Assembly: GCA_937995735.1 (NCBI GenBank) | Contig: CALKIZ010000003.1 | Coordinates: 176,287-240,286 of the forward strand | From: an uncultured Neomegalonema sp. | GTDB taxonomy: Bacteria > Pseudomonadota > Alphaproteobacteria > Rhodobacterales > Rhodobacteraceae | Reading direction: 5' to 3' | DNA length: 64,000 nucleotides | In this document: piece by piece, positions 8,092-16,282 of the stretch | Position numbering within the stretch: position 1 is the stretch's first letter | Layout of the letters: each line of letters starts with the position of its first letter | Notes under the pieces: generated by a model | The model's database searches: none | Told to the model about the DNA's origin: nothing | Seen by the model: only the letters and a program-made list of their open reading frames with translations | Program-made: the position numbers and the translations under genes

Positions 8092-9459
8092 ATGAAAACC
8101 ACAAAACTTGCGGCTGTGGCGTTCGCGTTGGGCGGCGCATTGGTATTTGATCAGAACGTTGCATTCGCAAAGGGACCGCTCGATATCGAAGCGGGATCGC
8201 GTCTGATTCTCGTCAAAGAAACACCGACTGAAATCGACCTCAAGGACTTCCCTTTTGATTTGGAAGAGGGGGTGACCAAAAATGTCCGGATGTCATTCGA
8301 ACAAGAACTGTCTTTTCCTGAAGAAGAAACGGAAAAAATCAGCTATGTCGTGACCATGCCAATGCTCGAAGTCGAGAAAGATGGCGACGATAAAGTCAAA
8401 ATCATCTTCCCTGAAAACTATTCGGTGACCATGGTCATGGGACCGCAATCCGAACAGGTCCAGCTCGACATAAACGGCGTCTCGGAAAATCAGGTTATGA
8501 CCTTCGAGCGTAATGATGGCCGTATGGCCTTTAGCGGTGTGTCTGATGCGTTTGCGATGTCAATCACATCACCACAAGCCACAGAGAATGGTGTTGATTT
8601 CAAATTCAAGATGAGCGGCAAAGGTCTTGATATCAACGGCAGGGGCGCTGCCGAACAAGACTGGAATGACATCCAAAATCTCGATATCAGCTATGATTAC
8701 ACGATGGATGAAATCTTATATGATGCCATCGCTACGAATGAAGAAGACGGTCAACAATTCGAGTTAACCGGGACTGCGGCGAAAATCCTTGCGAGCGGGC
8801 AAATCGGACAAGGCCGCATCGAAGGCATAACCGCTGCCAATGACATGGCGATTAATATTGCCAAGCCTTTGCCGATTGCTGCCTCCATTGGAAGGCTGAC
8901 ATCTGAAATTTTGATGCCAACCGATCCGTCGCCAAAGCCTCAGGATATCAAATATCTGATTGGTGCGGAAAAGATCGTATTAGACGACTTTATTTGGGAA
9001 ATGATGGACCCTGCGGGTGCGTTTAAGCGCGAGCTGAACAAAATCGTCATTGACATGGAAATGCAGGCAATGCTTACGGCGTCCTTCCTTGATCCGGAAG
9101 CGATGGCGGAAATTGAGGCGACTGGTGTGCCGCCTTTGCTGCCGCTGGGTGCAAAAATCAACAGCATCGCCTTCGATGGCCTTGGTTTGGTGCTGGATGC
9201 AAGTGGCGAAGGTAAAATGAATGGCGTTCAGCCGGAGGGCAAAGCCTTTATTTCCCTCAAAGGACTTAGCGGGTTTGTTGCGGGTGCTCAAAAAGCGGGC
9301 CTGCTAGCTGATCAGCAAGCGATTATTATTGAAGGCATGGCCGGCCAACTCGGTAAAGAAGGCGATGACGGGGAACTGATCTTCGATATCAAAACCGATA
9401 GCGGCATGATCAATATTAACGGAGCGCCGATTATGCCAATCCCCGGCGTTCCCCAATAA
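8092..9459 (+). CDS. Secreted DUF2125-like protein
   Basis: The 455-residue protein begins with a Sec signal peptide, MKTTKLAAVAFALGGALVF, with likely cleavage near AFAKG. The mature chain is beta-rich and acidic, resembling the alphaproteobacterial DUF2125 family of periplasmic proteins in length and in a C-terminal block with GLSGFVAGAQKAGLL and a closing NINGAPIMPIP. The function of the family is unknown. The start is moved to 8092, since the track start at 8059 is a GTG that would bury the signal peptide. A GGGGCC hairpin follows the stop and an SDR gene starts 55 bases on, so co-transcription is possible. Confidence 0.75.
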   Translation: MKTTKLAAVAFALGGALVFDQNVAFAKGPLDIEAGSRLILVKETPTEIDLKDFPFDLEEGVTKNVRMSFEQELSFPEEETEKISYVVTMPMLEVEKDGDDKVKIIFPENYSVTMVMGPQSEQVQLDINGVSENQVMTFERNDGRMAFSGVSDAFAMSITSPQATENGVDFKFKMSGKGLDINGRGAAEQDWNDIQNLDISYDYTMDEILYDAIATNEEDGQQFELTGTAAKILASGQIGQGRIEGITAANDMAINIAKPLPIAASIGRLTSEILMPTDPSPKPQDIKYLIGAEKIVLDDFIWEMMDPAGAFKRELNKIVIDMEMQAMLTASFLDPEAMAEIEATGVPPLLPLGAKINSIAFDGLGLVLDASGEGKMNGVQPEGKAFISLKGLSGFVAGAQKAGLLADQQAIIIEGMAGQLGKEGDDGELIFDIKTDSGMININGAPIMPIPGVPQ

Positions 9460-9472
9460 TAATTGATGCGGT

Positions 9473-9490
9473 GGGGCCGGCTTTGGCCCC
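9473..9490 (+). terminator. GGGGCC/GGCCCC hairpin after the DUF2125-like gene
   Basis: A perfect six-base-pair stem with loop GGCTTT lies 13 bases after the stop. No long T tract follows, and the next gene begins 25 bases later, so partial termination is the likely effect. Confidence 0.4.
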
Positions 9491-9514
9491 CGTAGATTTA
9501 ATTTGGAGCGTGCA

Positions 9515-10264
9515 ATGACCGGGTTTTCTGTCGAGGGTCGCATCGCTTGTGTAACCGGCGCATCGGGTGGGCTGGGGCGTGCTGTCGCATCGGCTTTGGC
9601 TAATAAAGGCGCGCAGGTTGTTGGTGTGGCGCGGCGGACGGAACAGCTGGAATCTTGGGCAGCGGAGACGCAAGGCGAGACCGCAGTTCTGGCGGCTGAT
9701 CTTTCCGACCCGAAGGGGGTTGAGGCGTTGGCCGCACAGATTGCCGAACCGTTCGGCGCGCCGGATATTCTGGTTAACGCTGCGGGTATCAATACGCGCC
9801 AAGCGGCGGATGATGTGACACTTGAAGGTTGGCAAGTTACGCTGGACCTCAACCTCGCCGTCCCTTTCTTTTTGGCGCAAGCTCTTGTGCCCGCCATGAA
9901 AGCAAAAGGCTGGGGACGGGTGTTAAATTTTGCCTCGCTGCAAACAACACGAGCCTTCCCCGGTGGTCTTTCCTATGGGGCATCTAAAGGCGGCATCGGG
10001 CAACTGACCCGAGCCATGGCCGAGGCTTGGTCCAAAGATGGCATTACCGCGAATGCATTGGGGCCGGGGTTCTTTCCGACGGAACTGACTGCGCCGGTCT
10101 TTGAGGATAAAGAGCGCGCCGCGCGTAATGCCGGCCTGACGTGTATTGGCCGCAATGGGACGATGGATGATATTGTCGGTCCCGCCTTATTCTTTTGCTC
10201 GCCTGCGTCGGATTATGTCACCGGGCAAGTCCTGATGGTAGATGGGGGCTTTACGGCGCGATAA
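9515..10264 (+). CDS. Short-chain dehydrogenase/reductase (SDR)
   Basis: The 249-residue protein is a classical SDR with TGASGGLGRA as the cofactor loop, VNAAGIN in place of NNAG, a catalytic Ser in NFASLQ, and YGASKGG with Tyr and Lys. The C terminus, YVTGQVLMVDGGFTAR, is typical. It resembles the gluconate 5-dehydrogenase / 3-oxoacyl-ACP reductase group, which cannot be separated by eye. The ATG at 9515 follows TTGGAG; the track start is an upstream TTG. It shares no motif identity with the SDR at 5.7 kb beyond the fold, so it is not a recent duplicate. Confidence 0.87.
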   Translation: MTGFSVEGRIACVTGASGGLGRAVASALANKGAQVVGVARRTEQLESWAAETQGETAVLAADLSDPKGVEALAAQIAEPFGAPDILVNAAGINTRQAADDVTLEGWQVTLDLNLAVPFFLAQALVPAMKAKGWGRVLNFASLQTTRAFPGGLSYGASKGGIGQLTRAMAEAWSKDGITANALGPGFFPTELTAPVFEDKERAARNAGLTCIGRNGTMDDIVGPALFFCSPASDYVTGQVLMVDGGFTAR

Positions 10265-10381
10265 GGTCCGCAGTTGTTCGCCGAGCCTCTTCCCTATTGC
10301 AGCGCAGCATGGTAAGCGCGCCGCCAGAACCAAAGTCCAGCGCATATATTGCGCTTATTCTTAATATTTGGAGTTATCCCA

Positions 10382-10804
10382 ATGGCGGTTGAACGCACGC
10401 TTTCCATTATCAAACCTGATGCCACCGAAAAGAACGTCACTGGCGCGATCATCAAAAAATTTGAAGATGCCGGCCTTCGCGTTGTCGCACAAAAGCGTCT
10501 TCATATGTCGAAAGAAATGGCTGGCAAGTTCTACGAAGTCCATGCCGAGCGTCCTTTCTATGATGAGCTGACGACATTCATGTCCCGCTCGCCGGTCTCG
10601 GTTCAGGTGCTTGAGGCTGAAAACGCTGTTGCGCTGCACCGCGATGTGATGGGAGCAACCAACCCGGCGGATGCAGCGGCAGGTACGGTCCGCGCAGAAT
10701 TTGCTGATTCTGTTGGTGAAAACTCTGTTCACGGGTCGGACAGCCTTGAGAATGCGAAAATCGAAATCGACTTTTTCTTCAAGGCAGACGAAATCGTCGG
10801 TTAG
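10382..10804 (+). CDS. ndk: Nucleoside diphosphate kinase
   Basis: Ndk transfers the gamma phosphate of ATP to nucleoside diphosphates through a phosphohistidine. The 140-residue length is standard. The N terminus [11 protein letters not shown] is a family hallmark, and the catalytic His117 lies in [22 protein letters not shown] matches the nucleotide-binding loop. The start is the ATG at 10382, after GGAGTT; the track start is an upstream codon. It is a single-gene unit: 117 bases separate it from the SDR and a strong intrinsic terminator follows. Confidence 0.98.
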   Translation: MAVERTLSIIKPDATEKNVTGAIIKKFEDAGLRVVAQKRLHMSKEMAGKFYEVHAERPFYDELTTFMSRSPVSVQVLEAENAVALHRDVMGATNPADAAAGTVRAEFADSVGENSVHGSDSLENAKIEIDFFFKADEIVG

Positions 10805-10838
10805 AGCGAAGCGCGATAGCGCCAAGCCCTCAAAAATC

Positions 10839-10884
10839 AAAGCGTCTTCAGTGTTTAATCGCATTGAGGGCGCTTTTTCTTTTT
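10839..10884 (+). terminator. Intrinsic terminator after ndk
   Basis: AAAGCGTCTTCAGTG pairs over 15 positions with CATTGAGGGCGCTTT, allowing G-T pairs, around an eight-base loop. TTTCTTTTT follows. It begins 35 bases after the ndk stop. Confidence 0.85.
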
Positions 10885-10995
10885 GGACCTCTGCGGCAAA
10901 GTCAGAATTGCCACACAATTGCTTGAGTCCCTTGCATTTCATTTCGGTGCGCCAGATAGAGAGAAGACGGCAGTATCAACCCTGGGGATTATGTC

Positions 10996-12300
10996 ATGAC
11001 CCGTTTCGTGAAACGCCTGTTGGCTTCTTCGTGTATCGCTTTGTTTGCATCTCCGGGCGCGAATGCAGCGGTATGGACCGCTGAGAACGAATGGACCGCT
11101 GCTTACGAGGAAGGCTTCCCCGAATGGGTGCGGTCGGGTTTCGACAAGGATGCGTTCCATAAGCCGGAAGATAAGGCGCTGTTCGGCTTGGCGCTGGATT
11201 GCTCGGATGCGATATATGCGATGCGCATAATCTATGCGTATAAGAACAAATTACCCTTTGAGATCAATGACCCCCGCAATGGCCGCATCCTCACCAATGA
11301 GTTTGATAAATGGGACGGGTTCCGCGAAAAGCGCCGCCATGAAAACGATGATGGCACGTGGTCAACTTATGAGGGGCCGGAATATACCGAGACGGACAAG
11401 CTGCGCGCGTTCATCAATTTTATCGGGGACATCACCTCGACGATCAATTTGGCGCAAGACACCTATCCGGTGGCGCTGGAGGATGTGCAGCCGGGGGATA
11501 TGTTCCTGCTGCCCCGCAATCACGCTTATATCGTCAAGGACATCGACCCGACCGGCGCGATGACAACCCTGTCGCATTCCTCGCCGCGCGCTTGGCGGAT
11601 TATGGCGGAGATCAATGATTTTCCTGCTGAAGTCCCCGAAGACAAGCGTATGCGTGACGGGTATCGCCGGTTTAAGCCGCATAAATACCTGAAAAAGAAT
11701 GCACTGAGCGTTCCCGGCGCATCGGCGGAGCAATGGGAGATATCGAAATCCCTTGGCGGGGATCGCGAGGCGTTCAAGCTGGCCACCCAAACCGCGCTGG
11801 CCAGCATCAAAGAACCGCTTGGCGCGAAAGCCGACCGTTTGTTTGCCTCGCTCTGCGATTACACCACGCAACGGGTTGATATTGTTAATGAAAGCCTGAG
11901 CTTTTTGGGCAATATGCAGAACAATTCCGGCCGCCAATGCATGACCTTTGGTGAATACGCACAGCATTCGACCCCCGGTCGGGATAAAAAGCTCGCGGGC
12001 CAATTCAAATTGCTGCGCTCCTTGATGAAAGATCCTGAATGGAATGCTGAGTATTTCGGCGTGAAGCCAGCTATTGAGGCGATTTTTGATCCGGCAAATA
12101 ATGTGTCAGAGCAAGAGATTGGCAGCTTTTGCGCGGTTCCGTTTGATATTCGCGGCGGGCGTCAGATGAGTTTGCGCGAGATTTGGCGCGCGATTGAAGG
12201 CGGTCGGCTTGTTTCCGATCCTCATGCGCCGCTCAATAGCCGTTGGGGTCTTGCGCAATCCCAGTGGCATCCGCAATGCGAAAGCGCGAACCGCAGTTAG
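10996..12300 (+). CDS. Secreted protein with a papain/NlpC-like Cys-His pair
   Basis: The 434-residue protein has a signal peptide, MTRFVKRLLASSCIALF, cleaved near GANAA. In the mature chain Cys69 sits in ALDCSDAIYAMR at the start of a predicted helix, and His176 lies in LLPRNHAYIVKDI after DVQPGDMFLLP. That order, a helix-capping Cys, then a PGD turn and a strand with His, is the pattern of NlpC/P60 and related papain-like domains. I do not recognise a named family, and the C-terminal 230 residues are unassigned. It may be a periplasmic hydrolase. Its 3' end overlaps the convergent hypothetical gene by 68 bases. Confidence 0.75.
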   Translation: MTRFVKRLLASSCIALFASPGANAAVWTAENEWTAAYEEGFPEWVRSGFDKDAFHKPEDKALFGLALDCSDAIYAMRIIYAYKNKLPFEINDPRNGRILTNEFDKWDGFREKRRHENDDGTWSTYEGPEYTETDKLRAFINFIGDITSTINLAQDTYPVALEDVQPGDMFLLPRNHAYIVKDIDPTGAMTTLSHSSPRAWRIMAEINDFPAEVPEDKRMRDGYRRFKPHKYLKKNALSVPGASAEQWEISKSLGGDREAFKLATQTALASIKEPLGAKADRLFASLCDYTTQRVDIVNESLSFLGNMQNNSGRQCMTFGEYAQHSTPGRDKKLAGQFKLLRSLMKDPEWNAEYFGVKPAIEAIFDPANNVSEQEIGSFCAVPFDIRGGRQMSLREIWRAIEGGRLVSDPHAPLNSRWGLAQSQWHPQCESANRS

Positions 12301-12910
12301 AGGGTTTCCACGGTCTGAGCGGCGATATCTGTTGAGATACCCATAGCCCAAACACCTGTGCCTCCCGCCCGAATTTCGGAGGGAGGTCAGGGAACGGTGA
12401 CACGGGCAAGCCCTTGTCGGGCGGGCGTTCAATGCGGGGTCCGGCCAATTGCCGGTCGCGAAGCGCTGGTGACGGATGTTTTTCAAAGCGAAACAAAAGC
12501 CGACACGGGGAGATTACGCCCCGCATTTGCTTTTCGATCCGGCGTATCAGGCGCGCGGCATGACGCGGCAGATGCGTCAGGACGGCAAGCAATGCCTTGA
12601 GCCGTTCGCGGCAGTCAGACAGCGAGACAGCCTTTTCGTCCACCACAAATGCACGGGCGAGAGACTCTGACAATCGGCTTTGGCCGATAGCCGAGCCGCT
12701 GCGGGATTCCATCAAGCGGGCCTGTGCAATCACCAGATACTGTGCAGCAGTTTCGGCGCGGGACAGCATCGCCCCAACAAAGCGGCAGACCGAGATTGAG
12801 AAGCCGCGCGAGATCGGACCAAGAGACAAAACCCCAACCAAAACGACCAGCCCCGCGACAAGGCGGAGCAGTTTGAGCCGCTGAGTTTCTATTGCCCGTT
12901 CAAAGTCCAC
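12233..12910 (-). CDS. Hypothetical protein, paralogue of the 52.6-kb ORF
   Basis: The 225-residue product is basic, with an N-terminal hydrophobic segment (LLRLVAGLVVLVGVLSLG) and Arg-rich helices after it. Its first 65 residues align without gaps to the ORF at 52567-53259: MDFERAIETQRLKLLRL against MDWQVAIERNRAVLLRL, then a shared Arg/Ala helix. Both contain a later RPP motif. No function is known to me. Compared with its paralogue it carries about 28 extra C-terminal residues, which are exactly the part overlapping the convergent gene, so its original stop may have been lost. The repeat block at 12.9-13.5 kb lies directly upstream. Confidence 0.6.
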   Translation of the reverse strand: MDFERAIETQRLKLLRLVAGLVVLVGVLSLGPISRGFSISVCRFVGAMLSRAETAAQYLVIAQARLMESRSGSAIGQSRLSESLARAFVVDEKAVSLSDCRERLKALLAVLTHLPRHAARLIRRIEKQMRGVISPCRLLFRFEKHPSPALRDRQLAGPRIERPPDKGLPVSPFPDLPPKFGREAQVFGLWVSQQISPLRPWKPSNCGSRFRIADATGIAQDPNGY

Positions 12911-12995
12911 GCCGTCTTTTGCCTCTCGTTTGAATCAACGACAGCAACAAGAACTAAATATGAACATTTGTCAAGATGAATTTGCAAAAGCAAAT

Positions 12996-13440
12996 TCATA
13001 CAACCTCGACGCCAACGCAAAACCAACAGCGGCAGATGCATTTTTCGAAGAAAAATCATTGAGAGCCAAGAGCAATCTTCGCCACAGGAAAGCAAATTCA
13101 CCCAGCCTCAATCCGAGCGCGAACCAAACCACATGGTGCTTCAAACTATCCGGGTCATCATCGGACTTGTTCCGATGATCCAGGGCAGCGGACGCCCGTG
13201 TTTTTGGCTCTGGATTGCCCGAACATGTCGGGCAATGACAATTACCGTCGTGTAATGTGAACACAAAACCAGCAGCGGCAGATGTATTTTTGCACTCCCC
13301 ATTGCCGCAGGCAATGACAGGGCAAGCAAAAATCACTGAGAGCCGAGTAGTTCGACGCCACAGGAAAGCAAATTCGTCCAGCCTCAATCCGAACGCGAAC
13401 AAAGCCACACGACGCTTCAAAATATTCGAGCAATCCAGAG
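12996..13440. repeat. Two diverged direct-repeat units with embedded REP-like elements
   Basis: The stretch from about 13016 to 13150 and that from about 13260 to 13435 are copies of one unit. Shared blocks are GCAGCGGCAGATG, ATTTTT, CACTGAGAGCC, GCCACAGGAAAGCAAATTC, CCAGCCTCAATCCGA and GCGAAC. The second copy has about 35 extra bases containing a small ATTGCC/GGCAAT hairpin. The copies are separated by a double-hairpin element. The 720-base region 12911-13648 has no convincing gene. Confidence 0.8.
13150..13257 (-). repeat. REP/MITE-like double-hairpin element, copy 1
   Basis: Two hairpins, CATCGGACTTGTTCCGATG and ATTGCCCGACATGTTCGGGCAAT, are joined by about 45 bases, with the end motif TCGTGTAATGT at 13246-13256. 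The reverse complement matches 29999-30122 at nearly all positions by eye, so the two are copies of one dispersed family. Confidence 0.8.
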
Positions 13441-13500
13441 TTGAAAATCCCGTTCCTAATGCACTGGATCACCGGGGCAAGCCCTATGACGCACAGAATA
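13433..13500 (+). repeat. Decayed copy of the double-hairpin element
   Basis: AATCCAGAGTTGAAAA, then CTGGATCACCGGGGCAAGCC, matches the linker and second hairpin of the family in the plus orientation with many substitutions. Hairpin pairing is largely lost. Confidence 0.5.
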
Positions 13501-13648
13501 TTTTGAAGCGCCGTATAGTATGGAGAATGGCTTAAATCATCAGGGTCAGGTTTCACGCGGTGCAAACCCTGTTAACACCCCCTTAACCTAATATGCTCTA
13601 CCGCCGATACAGGAGCAGTGCTCCGTATATGATATTAGGAGAGAAAAT

Positions 13649-13858
13649 ATGGGTTTAGGTGATATGCTCGGCGGTCTTGCCGGTGGCGGTGATATTATGG
13701 GTATGCTCAGTGAAAAAGGCATCGACGCTTCTGCAATTGAAGGGCTTGATGCTGAGGGCGTGACATCCTTTTTGGCCGATAAAGGCATTGACCTCTCGAT
13801 GCTAGAGGGCCTCGGCTTCTCGGTCGAAGACATCATGGCAAAACTCACAGGCGGCTAA
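13649..13858 (+). CDS. Small Gly/Asp-rich protein with internal duplication
   Basis: This 69-residue ORF follows a good AGGAGA ribosome binding site. After a Gly/Met-rich start it has two similar halves: SEKGIDASAIEGLDAEGV and ADKGIDLSMLEGLGFSVE. Each is an acidic amphipathic helix pair of about 22 residues. There is no signal peptide. I do not recognise the family. A compact hairpin with a T tract follows, consistent with a real single-gene transcript. Confidence 0.7.
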   Translation: MGLGDMLGGLAGGGDIMGMLSEKGIDASAIEGLDAEGVTSFLADKGIDLSMLEGLGFSVEDIMAKLTGG

Positions 13859-13899
13859 TGCTTTTAAGCACTGTGCTGTGGCTTGCTCGTAAGGGCGGC

Positions 13900-13917
13900 A
13901 GCGGTAAGACCGCTTTT
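13900..13917 (+). terminator. Terminator after the small Gly/Asp-rich gene
   Basis: AGCGGT and ACCGCT form a tight stem around AAG, followed by TTTTA. It lies 41 bases past the stop. Confidence 0.6.
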
Positions 13918-13936
13918 ACGGCCTTTACATCCTGAG

Positions 13937-13972
13937 CGCACCGGAGGAGAAATGTCTCTCCCCTCCGGTGCG
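13937..13972. terminator. Strong hairpin between convergent genes
   Basis: CGCACCGGAGG pairs perfectly with CCTCCGGTGCG, with further inner pairing of GAGA and TCTC. It sits 8 bases beyond the stop of the leftward DUF2314 gene and probably serves as its terminator or 3' stabiliser. There is no clear T run. Confidence 0.5.
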
Positions 13973-13979
13973 GCAATGA

Positions 13980-14522
13980 TTATTGTGGCAATGGCGCGAG
14001 CATCGCTGTCATGGCTTCGGCTTGGTCCACCGGTAGTGTCGGAAGCAATGCGCGGATCGAGTATCCACCGTAGATTTTGCCATCCTGACGATACATCCAA
14101 TCAGAGATCGCGCCGCGCTCGAAGCTATATTGTTTGCCAAGCTCCAAAGACACGCGAACAGGCTTATTACTCACAAAGCAATTGAACGCCTGCGCGTCGG
14201 CGCTTTTACATCCGGTCATCCATAGATGTTCAGGGCCGTTCTGATGCGGGACCGCAACTTTGATGCTGATTGCGTCCAAGCCGGTGGCATCCGTTGAAAC
14301 CCGTTGCCAGAATTGGTCAAATGTCGCGCGTGCCGCCGATTGCGACCGCGCCATTTTGCTGTCACCCTCAGAAAAACCCGCGACGGTTTGCTCTGAAGAT
14401 TGGACTTGCTCAGAAGGGTTGACGCTCGCCTGCGCATTTCGGTCATCAAGGGACCAGGCAAGGAGCATCCCGCCAACCATCATCACCATGCCCGCACCAA
14501 TCATGTGTCCCAGTTTCATCAC
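13980..14522 (-). CDS. Membrane-anchored or secreted DUF2314 protein
   Basis: The 180-residue protein starts with a hydrophobic segment (IGAGMVMMVGGMLLAW) that is a signal anchor or signal peptide. The C-terminal half resembles DUF2314: FSVKV-type strand DAISIKVAVPH, then EHLWMTGC, GAISDWMYRQDGKIYGGYSIRALL. DUF2314 proteins have no established activity. Two Cys residues in the domain (CKSADAQAFNC) could form a disulfide in the periplasm. Two adjacent ATG codons (14522, 14519) are possible starts. It stands alone, with yaaA upstream in the same direction about 70 bases away. Confidence 0.75.
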   Translation of the reverse strand: MMKLGHMIGAGMVMMVGGMLLAWSLDDRNAQASVNPSEQVQSSEQTVAGFSEGDSKMARSQSAARATFDQFWQRVSTDATGLDAISIKVAVPHQNGPEHLWMTGCKSADAQAFNCFVSNKPVRVSLELGKQYSFERGAISDWMYRQDGKIYGGYSIRALLPTLPVDQAEAMTAMLAPLPQ

Positions 14523-14592
14523 TGACTCCTTTGCTTTTGCCTGTCATCAGCAAGAAAAAGGCCAGTGATTCTGTGGATTTATGTGTACCGCG

Positions 14593-15378
14593 TTATTTTT
14601 TCGGCGGCGGCTGTTTGCGGGAGAAAACCAGCTCTTTGTCAGAGGATGCCTTCTTGTCGAGTTTGTACCCCTCGACATTGAAGTCTTTCAGGTCTTCCGC
14701 CTTTTCGATCCGATTTTGCACAATCCAGCGTGCCATTAAGCCACGCGCGAACTTTGCGTAATACATTAACGCACGGGCTTCGCCGTCTTTGACGTTAAGG
14801 AATTTCGCGGAGATAACAGGCTGGCCCAGTGCTTTTTTGTCGACGGCCTTGAAATACTCGTTCGAGGCAAGGTTAACGATGGTGGTGTCCTTGTGGCCCT
14901 CCATGTCGTCATTCAGCGTATCGGCAATCGCTCTGCCCCAGAAATCATAGAGCGATTTACCGCGCTTTGTTTCCAACTTTGTGCCCATCTCAAGGCGATA
15001 GGCCTGAATCGCATCCAGAGGGCGCAGCACGCCGTAAAGACCGGATAAAATCCGCACATGGTCTTGGGCATAGCTGAGGTCATCATCGTTCAATGTATCG
15101 GCGTCAAAGCCCCAATAGACATCACCGTCAAATGTCAGGCCCGCAGGTTTCGCCGAGTTGCTTTGGCCCTTTACGTTAAAGGCTTTGAAACGGTCGGCAT
15201 TCAACTCCGCCAAGGCATCACTGATATGCATCAGGCGCTTGAGGTCTGCGGGTGTTTGCTTTTTGGCGGTTTTAACCAACTCGACCGTATCGCTCGTCAG
15301 GCGCGGAGCCGTTGGTTCCAATGACGTTGTAGGAGAGTCAAAATTCAGCTTTTTGGCAGGGGAAAGCAGCGTGAGCAT
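14593..15378 (-). CDS. yaaA: Peroxide stress protein YaaA
   Basis: YaaA (DUF328/UPF0246) limits intracellular free iron and Fenton damage during peroxide stress. The 261-residue length and the N-terminal MLTLLSPAKKLNF are diagnostic. Internal landmarks are GDVYWGFDA, ILSGLYGVLRPLD, YRLEMGTKL, DFWG and NLASNEYFKAV. The C-terminal tail ends in SRKQPPPKK. The ATG at 15378 is the natural start. It lies between def and the DUF2314 gene, all leftward; the 116-base gap to def leaves room for a separate promoter. Confidence 0.96.
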   Translation of the reverse strand: MLTLLSPAKKLNFDSPTTSLEPTAPRLTSDTVELVKTAKKQTPADLKRLMHISDALAELNADRFKAFNVKGQSNSAKPAGLTFDGDVYWGFDADTLNDDDLSYAQDHVRILSGLYGVLRPLDAIQAYRLEMGTKLETKRGKSLYDFWGRAIADTLNDDMEGHKDTTIVNLASNEYFKAVDKKALGQPVISAKFLNVKDGEARALMYYAKFARGLMARWIVQNRIEKAEDLKDFNVEGYKLDKKASSDKELVFSRKQPPPKK

Positions 15379-15494
15379 GTCTTATCTCCGGTCCTCATCA
15401 CGTCGATACAGCAGGATGCCGGACCAGTACGCTTGGGTAAATCAGGACATAATTTTCATTATTTGAAAGTCAACGCAACCCGCGCGAAAAACTC

Positions 15495-16016
15495 TTAAGC
15501 GCTGGCCCGTTCTTTTTTGCGCTTTTTCATGCGCCCCGTGATCATCGAGCGTTTTACGGGACCAAGATAATCAATAAACAGCTTACCATCCAAGTGATCA
15601 ATCTCGTGCTGAACACAGGTTGCGAGCAAACCGTCGCAGTCAAGTTCTTGCGTTTCCCCGTTTTGGTCGAGATACCGGACGCGGACTTTCTCGGGCCGTT
15701 GGACATCGGCAAATTCTTCTGGAATAGAGAGGCAACCTTCTTCGTATGTGTTGATCTCTTCGGATGCCCAGATAACCTCCGGGTTGGCCATCATAAAGGG
15801 CTGCGGCGCGTTCTCTTCTTCTTTGACGACATCCATCACCAGAATACGCTTGAGAACACCAATCTGCGGCGCAGCGAGGCCCACGCCGGGCGCGTCGTAC
15901 ATCGTTTCAAGCATGTCCTGCATCAAAATGCGTGTTGCATCGTCAACCGACTCAACAGGCTCGCACTTCTTTTTCAGGCGCGGATCAGGGTGAAGGAGGA
16001 TTTTTCTCAAGGCCAT
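15495..16016 (-). CDS. def: Peptide deformylase
   Basis: Def removes the formyl group from the initiator methionine of nascent proteins. All three metal and active-site motifs are present in the 173 residues: GVGLAAPQIG, EEGCLSIPE with the Cys ligand, and QHEIDHLDG with the two His ligands and catalytic Glu. The N terminus ILLHPDPRLKKKCEPV is typical. Fmt, the usual partner gene, is not adjacent, which is somewhat unusual. It lies upstream of yaaA and is divergent from the DegT-type gene with 266 bases between them. Confidence 0.97.
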   Translation of the reverse strand: MALRKILLHPDPRLKKKCEPVESVDDATRILMQDMLETMYDAPGVGLAAPQIGVLKRILVMDVVKEEENAPQPFMMANPEVIWASEEINTYEEGCLSIPEEFADVQRPEKVRVRYLDQNGETQELDCDGLLATCVQHEIDHLDGKLFIDYLGPVKRSMITGRMKKRKKERASA

Positions 16017-16282
16017 CCAACGCAGTTACGGCGGGACGCGACTGAAATCAAGTTCGATGCCCTGAAAAAGTTCGGTAGCAGGATTTGCAGCGCCGTACAT
16101 CACGATAACACAACGCATCATACGCCGGATTCAACCTTAGCTCAAACACGAATATAGGCGCAATGTCTTGACGCTAGACTTTGAGCGGACGATGACAGAT
16201 GCGCGCGCGTGGACATTGCGAAGGCATTTTCTGGCGCAGCGCATTGCGGACTTGGAATAACCTGTGTTGAGGGCCAATAACG

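Noticed and set aside
12971-13420. 149-codon minus-strand ORF in the repeat block
   Set aside because: It simply reads through the direct repeats and hairpins; its repeated LRLxEFAFLWRR stretches come from the DNA repeat, not from a protein duplication.
12911-13648. CRISPR array
   Set aside because: The repeats are too long, only two or three in number, diverged, and lack regular spacers; no cas genes are present.
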